Assembly (NCBI GenBank): GCA_028278525.1
Contig: JANQEE010000007.1
Span: forward strand, 1 to 62,059
Direction: 5' to 3'
DNA length: 62,059 nucleotides
Origin: Minwuiaceae bacterium
GTDB taxonomy: Bacteria; Pseudomonadota; Alphaproteobacteria; Minwuiales; Minwuiaceae
Shown here piece by piece: positions 7,688 to 16,305 of this stretch. The translations under genes and the position numbers were made by a program. Below the pieces are notes generated by a model. The model saw nothing but the letters and a program-made list of their open reading frames with translations, did no database searches and was not told where the DNA came from. How positions within the stretch are numbered: position 1 is the first letter of the stretch; each line of letters begins with the position of its first letter.

Positions 7688-8998
7688 ATGGCGCAAGCTG
7701 ACGCGGCCGCATTACAGGCCGAGGAAGCGGCTCAGACGGCCGCCCCCGGCGACATCAAGGATCTCTACGAAGTCGGCGAAATTCCGCCGCTCGGCCACGT
7801 GCCCAAGCAGATGTATGCCTGGGCCATCCGGCGGGAGCGGCATGGACCGCCGGAAGACGCCATGCAGGTGGAAGTCGTGGGTACGCCCGAACTGGATTCC
7901 CACGACGTCCTGGTCCTGGTGATGGCCGCCGGCGTTAACTACAACGGCGTCTGGGCGGCGCTCGGCCAGCCGATTTCGCCGTTCGACGGGCATAAGGCCG
8001 ACTATCACATCGCCGGCTCCGACGCTTCCGGCGTGATCTACGCCGTCGGCAGCAAGGTCACCCGCTGGAAGGTCGGCGACGAAGTCGTGATCCACTGCAA
8101 TCAGGACGACGGCGACGACGAGGAATGCAACGGCGGCGACCCGATGTTTTCGACCTCGCAGCGGATCTGGGGCTACGAGACGCCGGACGGCTCGTTCGCA
8201 CAGTTCTGCCGGGTCCAGGATCGCCAGCTCATGCCGCGCCCTCTGCATCTGACCTGGGAAGAGGCCGCCTGCTACACCCTGACCCTGGCGACCGCCTACC
8301 GCATGCTGTTCGGCCACCGCCCGCATATTTTGCGGCCCGGCCACAACGTGCTGGTCTGGGGCGCCTCCGGCGGTCTCGGCTCCATGGCGGTGCAACTTTG
8401 CGCCGCCGCCGGCGCCAACGCCATCGGCATCATCTCCGACGAGAGCAAGCGCGACTTCGTTCTCTCGCTTGGCGCCAAGGCCATCATCAACCGCAACGAC
8501 TTCGACTGCTGGGGTCAGTTGCCCGAGGTCAACGGCCCGGGCTTCGGCGAATACATGAAGAAGGTGCGTGAGTTCGGCAAGGCGATCTGGGCGATCACCG
8601 GCAAGGGCAACGACGTCGACTTCGTGTTCGAGCATCCCGGCGAGGCGACCTTCCCGGTCTCCTGCAACGTGGTCAAACGCGGCGGCATGGTCGTGTTCTG
8701 CGCCGGCACCACAGGCTACAACCTGACCATGGACGCCCGCTTCGTCTGGATGCGCCAGAAGCGCATCCAGGGCAGCCACTTCGCCAACCTGAAGCAGGCC
8801 TCCCAGGCCAACCGGCTGATGATCGAGCGGCGGATCGACCCCTGCATGTCCGAGGTGCTGTCCTGGGACGACATTCCGCGCGCCCATACCAAGATGTGGA
8901 ACAACCAGCACAAGCCCGGCAACATGGCGGTGCTGGTCTCCTCCAAGGTGCCGGGCCTGCGCACCGTCGAGGACGCGATCGAGGCCGGCAACGGCTGA
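7688..8998 (+). CDS. ccr: Crotonyl-CoA carboxylase/reductase
   Basis: NADPH-dependent reductive carboxylation of crotonyl-CoA with CO2 to (2S)-ethylmalonyl-CoA, the defining reaction of the EMC pathway. The 436-residue chain is a medium-chain dehydrogenase: an N-terminal catalytic GroES-like part (about 45–190) with AAGVNYNGVWAALG, then the nucleotide-binding domain with VWGASGGLGSMAVQL at about 222–236. Length agrees with characterised Ccr proteins and differs from plain enoyl reductases by its N-terminal extension. An AGAGGAG Shine-Dalgarno lies just before the ATG. It is followed by mcd on the same strand after a 100-base gap that contains a strong hairpin. Confidence 0.95.
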   Translation: MAQADAAALQAEEAAQTAAPGDIKDLYEVGEIPPLGHVPKQMYAWAIRRERHGPPEDAMQVEVVGTPELDSHDVLVLVMAAGVNYNGVWAALGQPISPFDGHKADYHIAGSDASGVIYAVGSKVTRWKVGDEVVIHCNQDDGDDEECNGGDPMFSTSQRIWGYETPDGSFAQFCRVQDRQLMPRPLHLTWEEAACYTLTLATAYRMLFGHRPHILRPGHNVLVWGASGGLGSMAVQLCAAAGANAIGIISDESKRDFVLSLGAKAIINRNDFDCWGQLPEVNGPGFGEYMKKVREFGKAIWAITGKGNDVDFVFEHPGEATFPVSCNVVKRGGMVVFCAGTTGYNLTMDARFVWMRQKRIQGSHFANLKQASQANRLMIERRIDPCMSEVLSWDDIPRAHTKMWNNQHKPGNMAVLVSSKVPGLRTVEDAIEAGNG

Positions 8999-9017
8999 CG
9001 CACCGCGTACGAACATC

Positions 9018-9060
9018 CCGCCCGCGCCGCCATCGCAATGCGGCGCGGGCGGACTATAAT
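9018..9060 (+). terminator. Strong GC hairpin between ccr and mcd, possible attenuator plus TATAAT
   Basis: A perfect 13-bp stem (9018–9030 with 9040–9052) around a 9-base loop follows the ccr stop. The next bases are ACTATAATTCTTTTG, giving only a short T-rich tail and a perfect TATAAT at 9055–9060. The element may reduce read-through into mcd or stabilise the ccr 3' end; the TATAAT could be a second promoter for mcd, though no −35 box is clear. Confidence 0.5.
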
Positions 9061-9098
9061 TCTTTTGTCCGCCCCACCGCGATACGGAAAGACTGACC

Positions 9099-10799
9099 AT
9101 GTCCATGGCCAATGCCGCGCCCGCCAACGGTGAAGGCGCGCTCGTAATCGGAAACCTGCTCGATAAATGCGCCGGCGCGGTGGATGCCGCCGACCGGTTC
9201 CGCAATGTCTCCATCGCCTCGGTCGGCGCGCTGGTGCGCGGCGACCAGGGCCGGGTGGACTCCGCGAAGGTCGAGACCTGCCAGTTCGCGGTACACGGCC
9301 TCGCCTGGGTCGCCACCTACGTCGAATCCCTACGCCAGCTTTACGCCTGGGCCGAACGGCTGGAGGACGAAAGCAAGCTTGGCGAACTGGAGTTGCTGAT
9401 CCTGCAGGCCGGCTTCGGCGAATACTTGAGCCAGCTTGGCAACGGCATCGCCATGAGCGCCGGCGAAATGGTCCGGCCGCAGGACCTGAACATCGCCCAG
9501 GATGCCGTCGCCGCCCTGGCCACCCCGGAAGTCGGCGAACTGATCTACGCCGGCAACACCGTCGCGGTCCGTGCCCGCATCGCCGAACTGATCGCCGACG
9601 CCGCCGATACCGGCCGGTTCGGCGAAACCGGCCTGGACGAAACCTTGGAAATGGTGCGCGAGCAATTCCGCCGCTTCACCGACGAGAAGGTCGCCCCCCA
9701 CGCCCACGACTGGCACCTGAACAACGACCTGATTCCGCTCGAGGTGATCCAGGAGATGTCGGAACTCGGCGTGTTCGGCCTGACCGTGCCGGAGCAGTAT
9801 GGCGGCCTCGGCATGGGCAAGACCTCTATGTGCGTGGTGTCGGAAGAGCTCTGCCGCGGCTATATCGGCGTCGGCTCGCTCGGCACCCGCTCGGAAATCG
9901 CCGCCGAACTGATCTTGAGCGGCGGTACCGACGCCCAGAAGGAGAATTGGCTGCCCAAGATCGCGAGCGGCGAGGTGCTGCCGACCGCCGTCTTCACCGA
10001 GCCCAACGTCGGCTCCGACCTCGGCTCCGTCCGCACCCGCGCGATCCGCGACGGCGACGTCTACAAGGTCACCGGCAACAAGACCTGGATCACCCACGCC
10101 GCCCGCACCGACGTCATGACCCTGCTGGCGCGCACCGATCCGGACCAGCCGGGCTACAAGGGCCTGTCGATGTTCCTGGCCGAGAAGCCGCGCGGCACCG
10201 ACGACAACCCGTTCCCGGCCGAGGGCATGACCGGCGGCGAGATCGAAGTGCTCGGCTACCGCGGCATGAAGGAATACGAGATCGGCTTCGACGGTTTCGA
10301 GGTCAAGGCCGAGAACCTGCTCGGCGAGCAGGAGGGCAACGGCTTCAAGCAGCTCATGGCGACCTTCGAGTCCGCCCGCATCCAGACGGCGGCGCGCGCC
10401 GTCGGCGTCGCCCAGAACGCGCTGGAGCTCGGCCTCCGCTACGCCAACGACCGGATCCAGTTCGGCAAGCCGATCTTCGATTTTCCCCGCGTGCACGGCA
10501 AGCTCGCCTGGATGGCGGTCGAGACCATGATGGCCCGCCAGCTCACTTATTTCTCAGCCCGCGAGAAGGACCAAGGCCGCCGCTGCGACCTGGAGGCCGG
10601 CATGGCCAAGCTGCTCGGCGCGCGCGTCGCCTGGAACAACGCGGATAACGGCCTGCAGATCCACGGCGGCAACGGCTTCGCGCTGGAATACCCGATCAGC
10701 CGCGTGCTCTGCGACGCCCGTATCCTGAACATCTTCGAAGGCGCCGGCGAGATCCAGGCCCAGGTGATCGCCCGCCGCCTGCTTGAAGGCGGCAACTAA
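9099..10799 (+). CDS. mcd: (2S)-methylsuccinyl-CoA dehydrogenase
   Basis: An acyl-CoA dehydrogenase family flavoprotein that oxidises (2S)-methylsuccinyl-CoA to mesaconyl-CoA, the step after Ecm, passing electrons to electron-transfer flavoprotein. At 566 residues it is about 170 longer than ordinary acyl-CoA dehydrogenases. The extra N-terminal domain (1–170) is characteristic of Mcd. The dehydrogenase body starts near 180 and shows FGLTVPEQYGGLG (about 226–238), the FTEPNVGSDLGS flavin-proximal motif (about 300–311), KTWITHAARTD (about 329–339) and the C-terminal QIHGGNGF segment. The position directly behind ccr supports the specific name. The etfBA genes about 3 kb downstream could encode its electron acceptor. 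It ends three bases before a convergent metzincin gene. Confidence 0.92.
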   Translation: MSMANAAPANGEGALVIGNLLDKCAGAVDAADRFRNVSIASVGALVRGDQGRVDSAKVETCQFAVHGLAWVATYVESLRQLYAWAERLEDESKLGELELLILQAGFGEYLSQLGNGIAMSAGEMVRPQDLNIAQDAVAALATPEVGELIYAGNTVAVRARIAELIADAADTGRFGETGLDETLEMVREQFRRFTDEKVAPHAHDWHLNNDLIPLEVIQEMSELGVFGLTVPEQYGGLGMGKTSMCVVSEELCRGYIGVGSLGTRSEIAAELILSGGTDAQKENWLPKIASGEVLPTAVFTEPNVGSDLGSVRTRAIRDGDVYKVTGNKTWITHAARTDVMTLLARTDPDQPGYKGLSMFLAEKPRGTDDNPFPAEGMTGGEIEVLGYRGMKEYEIGFDGFEVKAENLLGEQEGNGFKQLMATFESARIQTAARAVGVAQNALELGLRYANDRIQFGKPIFDFPRVHGKLAWMAVETMMARQLTYFSAREKDQGRRCDLEAGMAKLLGARVAWNNADNGLQIHGGNGFALEYPISRVLCDARILNIFEGAGEIQAQVIARRLLEGGN

Positions 10800-10802
10800 G
10801 AT

Positions 10803-11552
10803 CTATTCGGCGAGTATCGTCTCGGCCAGCGACAACGCCGACTGGCGCGGTGTCCCTGGCTTCAACCGGTCGTCGTACAGCATCTCGATCGCTTTCCGGT
10901 CCCAGGCGGAGAAATTGCTTGTCCGCGCCGGCGCATAACGTCGCGCCAATGCCGACGGCCGCGCATCGGTGGCGTCCGGGCCGGTCCAGTGATTGTCGAA
11001 ACCGATCGCGTGCATCAGTTCGTGCGCCAGGCAATCGGCGTATTCCTCGCTGATTTCGATCCGCGCGCTATGCAGGGTGCCGCCATTGCCCCAGTTTCGG
11101 CAGAAGCAAAGCGGCCCGCCCTGGCCGTAGCGCGACTGCATATCCGCGTAGGACATCGTCTCGATGACGATGCCGCCATGCGACGACAGACGCTTTTTGC
11201 CCACGTAGAATTCGAGGCCGGTCAATTCGGACAGGCTGTCCGCCAGCCGCTCCAGATCGGCCCGGATCTCCGGCCGGTCGAAGCCGCGCATCTCAATCGC
11301 GACCGGCCCGTCGAAACGGCGCACGTAACCCGGCCGGTCGCTGCCGCCGACGGTGCCGCGCAATAGAGCGATTTTATCGAAAAAGCGAAGTGTTTCGGCG
11401 GCTGGGGGTTTCGGCGGCGGTAGCACTGCGGTCGATGGCGTCGGCAATATTGCGACGCCTGCCGCGAGTGTTATTCCTGCCGCCAGACATGCGATCCACA
11501 GCCACGCCGGTCGTGCCCGTGCGGCTGCTGCCGAGGCCCGGTGTCCCGTCAC
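10803..11552 (-). CDS. Membrane-anchored or secreted metzincin-type zinc peptidase, paralog A
   Basis: A 249-residue protein with the complete extended zinc motif HELMHAIGFDNH at 177–188, the HExxHxxGxxH/D signature of metzincin peptidases: His177, His181 and His188 are candidate ligands and Glu178 the base. A single hydrophobic segment at about 16–37 is a signal peptide or anchor, so it should act outside the cytoplasm. A proline-rich linker (44–50) follows. CFCRNWGNGG at about 149–158 and SAWDRKAIEMLYD near 218–230 are shared with the neighbour. The methionine in the latter could be the Met-turn, but its partner lacks it. Start is GTG. I cannot place it in a named MEROPS family, and the substrate is unknown. 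Confidence 0.7.
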   Translation of the reverse strand: MTGHRASAAAARARPAWLWIACLAAGITLAAGVAILPTPSTAVLPPPKPPAAETLRFFDKIALLRGTVGGSDRPGYVRRFDGPVAIEMRGFDRPEIRADLERLADSLSELTGLEFYVGKKRLSSHGGIVIETMSYADMQSRYGQGGPLCFCRNWGNGGTLHSARIEISEEYADCLAHELMHAIGFDNHWTGPDATDARPSALARRYAPARTSNFSAWDRKAIEMLYDDRLKPGTPRQSALSLAETILAE

Positions 11553-11702
11553 GTCCGATCCCTAAATCTGTTGACGCCGGCCTATACGCCGAACGTTTTT
11601 CCATCCGGGACGGATGATCGCAGCAAGTCACCAACAAACCCCTAAGAGCGGGCGAAATTGGAGCGGACGGCACTGCGCGTCCGGGCGGGACCTAAACTGT
11701 TG

Positions 11703-12458
11703 TTAAGAAATATCCGGCCTGGATACTAGGCTTTCGACGATCGGCAGGGCGACGCTGCGCGGCGTCCCCGCCGGCAGCCGCCAATCGTACAGCAGGCGTA
11801 TCGCCATACGGTCCCAGGCAGAAAAATCCGCCGTGCGCGCCGGGTGGTGGCGCAGCGCCAATACCGACGGCCGGCCGGCCATCGCCGGCGGACCGGTCCA
11901 ATGGTTGTCGAACCCGATGGCATGCATGAATTCGTGCGCCAGGCAGTCGCCGAACCGGTCGCTCACGTCGATCGACGCGTGACGCAACCGCCCGCCGTAA
12001 CCCCAGGTGCGGGAGAAACAGACCGGACCGCCGACGCCGTATCGCTTCTGCATGTCGGCATGGGTCAGGATATCGACCCGAATGACGCCATGGCCCGGCT
12101 TCGCAGCCGCCGCGACGTAAAAGCTGATGCCGGTCCAGGCCGAAAGCTGCGCCGAGATTTTTTCGACGTCGTCGCGAAACCGCGCAGCGCCATCGCCCGT
12201 CAATTGTATGGCGACGGGCCGGGTGAACTTGCGCACATGGCCCGGTTGGTCGGATCCACGCCCGCTGCCGCGCAATAGGGCCAGCTTGTCGAAGAACCGT
12301 ACCGCCTCCGCCCCGGCCGGTTGCGGCGGCGGTAGGATTGCGGTGAGTGGCGCCTGGGATACCGTGAAGGCGGAAATCGTCACGGCCGCGGCCAGCGGGA
12401 CCGCAAAACGCCGTCGCCGCGGCTTTTGTCTGTACGCGTCACTCACCGACTCACGCAT
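11703..12458 (-). CDS. Membrane-anchored or secreted metzincin-type zinc peptidase, paralog B
   Basis: A 251-residue paralog of the next gene downstream, about 150 bases away on the same strand; the pair looks like a tandem duplication. The zinc motif HEFMHAIGFDNH is at 175–186. A basic N-terminus (QKPRRRR) and hydrophobic stretch at about 18–40 give a Tat-unlike, Sec-type signal or anchor. The ATG at 12458 is chosen: an open frame continues upstream but is antisense to the HIG1-like gene and has no family similarity. Shared blocks with paralog A are the RFFDK segment, YADMQ/HADMQ–RYG–GGP, DCLAHE and WTGP, so substrate recognition may also be related. Confidence 0.68.
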   Translation of the reverse strand: MRESVSDAYRQKPRRRRFAVPLAAAVTISAFTVSQAPLTAILPPPQPAGAEAVRFFDKLALLRGSGRGSDQPGHVRKFTRPVAIQLTGDGAARFRDDVEKISAQLSAWTGISFYVAAAAKPGHGVIRVDILTHADMQKRYGVGGPVCFSRTWGYGGRLRHASIDVSDRFGDCLAHEFMHAIGFDNHWTGPPAMAGRPSVLALRHHPARTADFSAWDRMAIRLLYDWRLPAGTPRSVALPIVESLVSRPDIS

Positions 12459-12597
12459 AAAGACCAGTTTAACCGATCTAGTCAGTTTGGCGACCGGACA
12501 GTCATCACGTTTTATCAAGAGCCAAATGGCCGCATGCGACGTTCTGACCTGCGACAATTGATTGGGCAGGACGATCGAACGGCCTAAAATAAGGTCC

Positions 12598-12795
12598 ATG
12601 TCCAGTCTTCTGCCGTTCCTGATCGTCTTGCTGTTGCTGTCGGTGCTCGCCGTGCTCGGCACGGGCGTCGTCGCCATGCTGCGCGGCGGCGATTTCAACC
12701 GCAAATACGGCAACAAGCTGATGCGCTTACGCGTTCTGCTACAGTTCGCCGCCGTTATCCTGATCCTGCTCGCGATGCTGGCCAGCACCGCCTGA
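12598..12795 (+). CDS. HIG1-domain twin transmembrane protein
   Basis: A 65-residue inner-membrane protein with two hydrophobic helices (about 4–24 and 44–63) joined by the loop GGDFNRKYGNKLMRLRV, the signature of the bacterial HIG1 / 'twin transmembrane' family. Mitochondrial relatives assist respiratory supercomplexes; the bacterial role is not established. The internal ATG at 12598 is preferred to one 12 codons earlier because it starts right at the first helix. Together with the adenosyltransferase gene 31 bases downstream it forms a likely two-gene operon, an arrangement I have seen repeatedly in alphaproteobacteria. Confidence 0.8.
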   Translation: MSSLLPFLIVLLLLSVLAVLGTGVVAMLRGGDFNRKYGNKLMRLRVLLQFAAVILILLAMLASTA

Positions 12796-12826
12796 CCGCC
12801 GATCCCACGCCATTGACGAGGTCCGC

Positions 12827-13390
12827 ATGGTCAAACTGACGAAGATCTACACCCGTGGCGGCGACAAGGGCGAGACGTCGCTCGGCGACGGCGCCCGCCT
12901 GCCCAAGCACGATATCCGCATCGCCGCTTACGGCACCGTGGACGAGGCCAATTCGGTGATCGGTATGGCCCGGCTGCATACCGCGGGCGACGACGACGCC
13001 ATGCTGTCGGCCATTCAGAACGACCTGTTCGACCTCGGCGCCGACCTCTGCACGCCGGAGGCGGAAGAATACAAGTGGGAGCCGCTGCGCATGACCGACG
13101 CGCAGGTCGAGCGGCTGGAGCAGGAGATCGACCGCATGAACGCCGATCTCGAACCGCTGAACAGTTTCATCCTGCCCGGCGGCCAGCCCGCTGCGGCGCA
13201 CCTGCATCTGGCCCGCACGGTCGCCCGCCGGGCGGAGCGGCTGATGACGGCGCTTGCCGAAACGCAGCCGATCAACCCGGCCGCGATGAAGTACATCAAC
13301 CGGCTGTCGGACCATCTGTTCGTGATGGCCCGCTGGTTGAACGACAAGGGCCGGTCGGACGTGCTTTGGGTGCCCGGCGCGAACCGATGA
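12827..13390 (+). CDS. Cob(I)alamin adenosyltransferase, PduO type
   Basis: Transfers the adenosyl group of ATP to cob(I)alamin, making the coenzyme B12 that Ecm and NrdJ require. The 187-residue chain has the PduO-type ATP-binding N-terminus KIYTRGGDKGETSLGDG (about 5–21) and the helical-bundle motifs GTVDEANSVIG (about 36–46), FILPGG (about 110–115) and the arginine-rich ARTVARRAER (about 123–132), which carries the conserved catalytic-site arginines. It is not a CobA/BtuR-type enzyme. A GAGG lies six bases before the ATG. The gene sits close to etfBA and the EMC block, which fits a supply role. Confidence 0.93.
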   Translation: MVKLTKIYTRGGDKGETSLGDGARLPKHDIRIAAYGTVDEANSVIGMARLHTAGDDDAMLSAIQNDLFDLGADLCTPEAEEYKWEPLRMTDAQVERLEQEIDRMNADLEPLNSFILPGGQPAAAHLHLARTVARRAERLMTALAETQPINPAAMKYINRLSDHLFVMARWLNDKGRSDVLWVPGANR

Positions 13391-13510
13391 CCGACGGCTT
13401 GACGCAGGGTCCGGCTGGCTTGAAAACGGCTTCGTCGGCGGCGATGCTCGCATCGCCAGACCCGGCGGAATCCCTTGGATTAGCCCCGATTTCAGATTGT
13501 TTGCGATTCG

Positions 13511-13539
13511 TTGACACGCCTTTGGCGCCCAACTATTGT
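13511..13539 (+). promoter_or_regulatory. Sigma-70 promoter for etfBA
   Basis: TTGACA (13511–13516), a 17-base spacer and TATTGT (13534–13539) give a near-consensus housekeeping promoter about 100 bases before etfB. The rest of the 247-base spacer shows no other gene or strong structure. Confidence 0.7.
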
Positions 13540-13637
13540 GCGCCGCACTATAGAAATGATGCAGTAAACTTGCCGGGGAAGACTTGCGTCGGCGGGCACG
13601 CCAGGGGGGCCCGCCCGGCATCGGAGGCCAACACGCC

Positions 13638-14387
13638 ATGAAAGTACTCGTCGCCGTAAAACGGGTAGTCGACTACAACGTCAAAATCCGCGTCAAAGCG
13701 GACAGCAGCGGGGTCGATCTCGCCAACGTCAAAATGTCCATGAACCCGTTCGACGAAATTGCCGTCGAGGAAGCGGTTCGCCTGAAGGAAGCCGGCACGG
13801 CGACCGAGGTCGTCGCGGTTTCGCTTGGCCCCCAGCAGTGCCAGGAAACGATCCGCACCGCGCTCGCCATGGGCGCCGACCGCGGCATCCTGGTCAAAAC
13901 CGACGACGAGCTGCAGCCCCTCGCCGTAGCCAAGCTGATGAAGGCGGTCTGCGAGGAAGAGAAGCCGGATCTGGTCATCCTCGGCAAGCAGGCGATCGAC
14001 GACGACAGCAACCAGACCGGCCAGATGCTGGCCGCGCTGCTCGGCTGGTCGCAGGGCACCTTCGCCTCGGAAGTCAAACTGGCCGACGGCAAGGCGGACG
14101 TGACCCGCGAAGTCGACGGCGGCCTGGAGACGGTGAGCCTCTCCCTGCCCAGCATCGTCACCACCGACCTCCGCCTGAACGAACCGCGCTACGCCAGCCT
14201 GCCGAACATCATGAAGGCAAAGAAAAAGCCGATTGACGAGAAAGCCCCGGCCGATCTCGGCGTCGATACCGCGCCGCGCCTCAAGACACTTAAGGTGGAA
14301 GAGCCGCCGAAACGCCAGGCCGGCGTCAAGGTCGCCGATATCGCGGAACTGGTGGACAAGCTGCGCAACGAAGCGGGAGTTATCTGA
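13638..14387 (+). CDS. etfB: Electron transfer flavoprotein beta subunit
   Basis: The 249-residue small subunit of ETF, which binds AMP and, with EtfA, carries electrons from acyl-CoA dehydrogenases to ETF:ubiquinone oxidoreductase. It begins with the typical [20 protein letters not shown] and has the conserved [11 protein letters not shown] segment at about 36–46 and the [16 protein letters not shown] nucleotide-contact region at about 121–136. The ATG at 13638 matches the family N-terminus; an earlier in-frame start is not credible. Its stop overlaps the etfA start by one base (TGATG), so the subunits are translationally coupled. Mcd in this window is a natural electron donor. Confidence 0.96.
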   Translation: MKVLVAVKRVVDYNVKIRVKADSSGVDLANVKMSMNPFDEIAVEEAVRLKEAGTATEVVAVSLGPQQCQETIRTALAMGADRGILVKTDDELQPLAVAKLMKAVCEEEKPDLVILGKQAIDDDSNQTGQMLAALLGWSQGTFASEVKLADGKADVTREVDGGLETVSLSLPSIVTTDLRLNEPRYASLPNIMKAKKKPIDEKAPADLGVDTAPRLKTLKVEEPPKRQAGVKVADIAELVDKLRNEAGVI

Positions 14388-15316
14388 TGACCGTCCTGGT
14401 TATTGCCGATCACAACAATTCGGAACTCAATCCCGCGACCTTGAACGCGGTCACCGCCGCCGTCGCGATCGACAGCGACGTGCATATGCTGGTCGCCGGC
14501 GCCGGTTGCGCCGCCGTCGGCGAGGAAGCGGCCAAGGTTCAGGGCGTCACCAAAGTGTTGGTTGCCGACGCGCCGATCTACGAGAATCAGTTGGCCGAGA
14601 ACGTGGCCGCCCTGGTGGTCGGATTGGCCGATGGCTACAGCCACTTGCTCAATGCCGCGACCACGTCGGGCAAGAACTTCATGCCGCGGGTCGCCGCCCT
14701 GCTCGACGTACAGCAGATTTCTGAGATCGTCGAAGTGCAGTCGCCGGACACCTTCGTTCGGCCGATCTACGCCGGCAACGCCATGGCCACGGTGCAGAGC
14801 GCCGACGACAAGAAAGTCATCACCGTGCGCGGCACGGCGTTCGCCAAGGCCGAGGCGGAAGGCGGTTCCGCCGCGGTGGAGAGCGTCGGCGCGGCGGCCG
14901 ATGCGGGGCTTTCCAGCTTCGTCGGCCAGGAATTGACCAAGTCGGACCGGCCGGAACTGACCAGCGCCCGGATCGTCATCTCCGGCGGCCGCGGCATGCA
15001 GTCCGGCGACAACTTCCCGCTGCTCTACACCATCGCCGACAAGCTCGGCGCCGCGGTCGGCGCCAGCCGAGCGGCCGTCGACGCGGGCTTCGTGCCGAAC
15101 GACATGCAGGTCGGCCAGACCGGCAAGGTCGTCGCGCCGGAGCTTTATATCGCCGTCGGCATTTCCGGAGCGATCCAGCATCTCGCCGGCATGAAGGATT
15201 CGAAGGTCATTGTCGCCATCAACAAGGACGAGGAAGCGCCGATCTTCCAGGTCGCCGACTACGGGTTGGTGGCGGATCTGTTCACGGTGCTGCCGGAACT
15301 GGAACAGTCGCTCTGA
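14387..15316 (+). CDS. etfA: Electron transfer flavoprotein alpha subunit
   Basis: The 309-residue large subunit, which holds the FAD. The C-terminal FAD-binding domain is clear: [12 protein letters not shown] at about 203–214, [10 protein letters not shown] (about 225–234), then [24 protein letters not shown] (about 243–266) and [15 protein letters not shown] (about 279–293). Length is normal. It follows etfB with a one-base overlap and is followed after 28 bases by 3-hydroxybutyryl-CoA dehydrogenase, probably in the same transcript. Confidence 0.96.
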   Translation: MTVLVIADHNNSELNPATLNAVTAAVAIDSDVHMLVAGAGCAAVGEEAAKVQGVTKVLVADAPIYENQLAENVAALVVGLADGYSHLLNAATTSGKNFMPRVAALLDVQQISEIVEVQSPDTFVRPIYAGNAMATVQSADDKKVITVRGTAFAKAEAEGGSAAVESVGAAADAGLSSFVGQELTKSDRPELTSARIVISGGRGMQSGDNFPLLYTIADKLGAAVGASRAAVDAGFVPNDMQVGQTGKVVAPELYIAVGISGAIQHLAGMKDSKVIVAINKDEEAPIFQVADYGLVADLFTVLPELEQSL

Positions 15317-15344
15317 ACAGCCGCGCTGATAGGAGCCTCAGGCC

Positions 15345-16217
15345 ATGATCGAGAAAATCGGCATTATCGGCGCCGGCCAGATGGGCAATGGCATTGCCCA
15401 TGTCTGCGCCGTTGCGGGCTTCGATATTCAGCTAAGCGACATCAACCAGGAACAGCTCGACGCCGCGATCAAGGTGATCGAAAACAACCTCACCCGCCAG
15501 GTGATGCGCGGCAAGATCGGCGAGGAGGACAAAGTGGCGGCGCTTGGGCGCATTCACCCGACCACCAGCCTCGATACCCTCGGCGACGTGGACCTGCTGA
15601 TCGAAGCGGCCAGCGAGGACGAACAGGTCAAGCGTGAGATCTTCTCGACGGTCTGCCCGAAATTGAAGCCGGAAGCAATCGTGGCGTCGAACACGTCGTC
15701 GATCTCGATCACCCGGCTCGCCGCGTCGACGGATCGGCCGGAACAGTTCATGGGCATGCATTTCATGAACCCGGTGCCGATGATGAAGCTGGTCGAGCTG
15801 ATCCGCGGCATCGCGACCGGCGAAGAGACCTTCAAGATGGTCCGTGACCTGACCATCAAGCTCGGCAAGACCCCGGCCAATGCCGAGGATTTCCCCGCCT
15901 TCATCGTCAACCGCATCCTGCTGCCGATGATCAACGAGGCGGTCTATACCCTCTACGAGGGGGTCGGCTCGGTCGATTCCATCGACACCGCCATGAAGCT
16001 CGGCGCCAACCACCCTATGGGTCCGCTGGAGCTGGCCGACTTCATCGGCCTCGACACCTGCCTGGCGGTCATGCAGGTGCTCTACGAAGGCCTGGCCGAC
16101 ACCAAGTACCGGCCCTGTCCGCTGCTGGTGAAATATGTCGAAGCCGGCTGGCTCGGCCGCAAGACCAACCGCGGCTTCTACGACTACCGCGGCGACAAGC
16201 CCGTCCCGACCCGCTAA
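15345..16217 (+). CDS. 3-hydroxybutyryl-CoA dehydrogenase
   Basis: Oxidises (S)-3-hydroxybutyryl-CoA to acetoacetyl-CoA with NAD (or the reverse). The 290-residue protein has the Rossmann motif [10 protein letters not shown] at 9–18, the conserved [10 protein letters not shown] (about 113–122), and [15 protein letters not shown] (about 140–154) carrying the catalytic-site histidine and asparagine; the dimerisation domain follows from about 190. It is the short FadB-independent type (PaaH/Hbd). Behind etfBA it belongs with C4-CoA metabolism and connects to the PHB and EMC genes of the window. A dispersed repeat follows its stop. Confidence 0.93.
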   Translation: MIEKIGIIGAGQMGNGIAHVCAVAGFDIQLSDINQEQLDAAIKVIENNLTRQVMRGKIGEEDKVAALGRIHPTTSLDTLGDVDLLIEAASEDEQVKREIFSTVCPKLKPEAIVASNTSSISITRLAASTDRPEQFMGMHFMNPVPMMKLVELIRGIATGEETFKMVRDLTIKLGKTPANAEDFPAFIVNRILLPMINEAVYTLYEGVGSVDSIDTAMKLGANHPMGPLELADFIGLDTCLAVMQVLYEGLADTKYRPCPLLVKYVEAGWLGRKTNRGFYDYRGDKPVPTR

Positions 16218-16245
16218 CTCGCTCTAACTGCGGATACCAAACTCT

Positions 16246-16289
16246 GCCTCATGCTGAGGAGGCGCGCAGCGCCGTCTCGAAGCATGGGC
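16246..16289. repeat. Dispersed hairpin repeat
   Basis: CATGCTGAGGAGGCGC and GCGCCGTCTCGAAGCATG form an imperfect inverted repeat. Elements of this wording (CTCATGCTGAGGAGGC…TCTCGAAGCATG) are scattered through many alphaproteobacterial genomes. It lies between convergent genes. Confidence 0.7.
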
Positions 16290-16305
16290 CATCGGGCGCC
16301 GAGCC

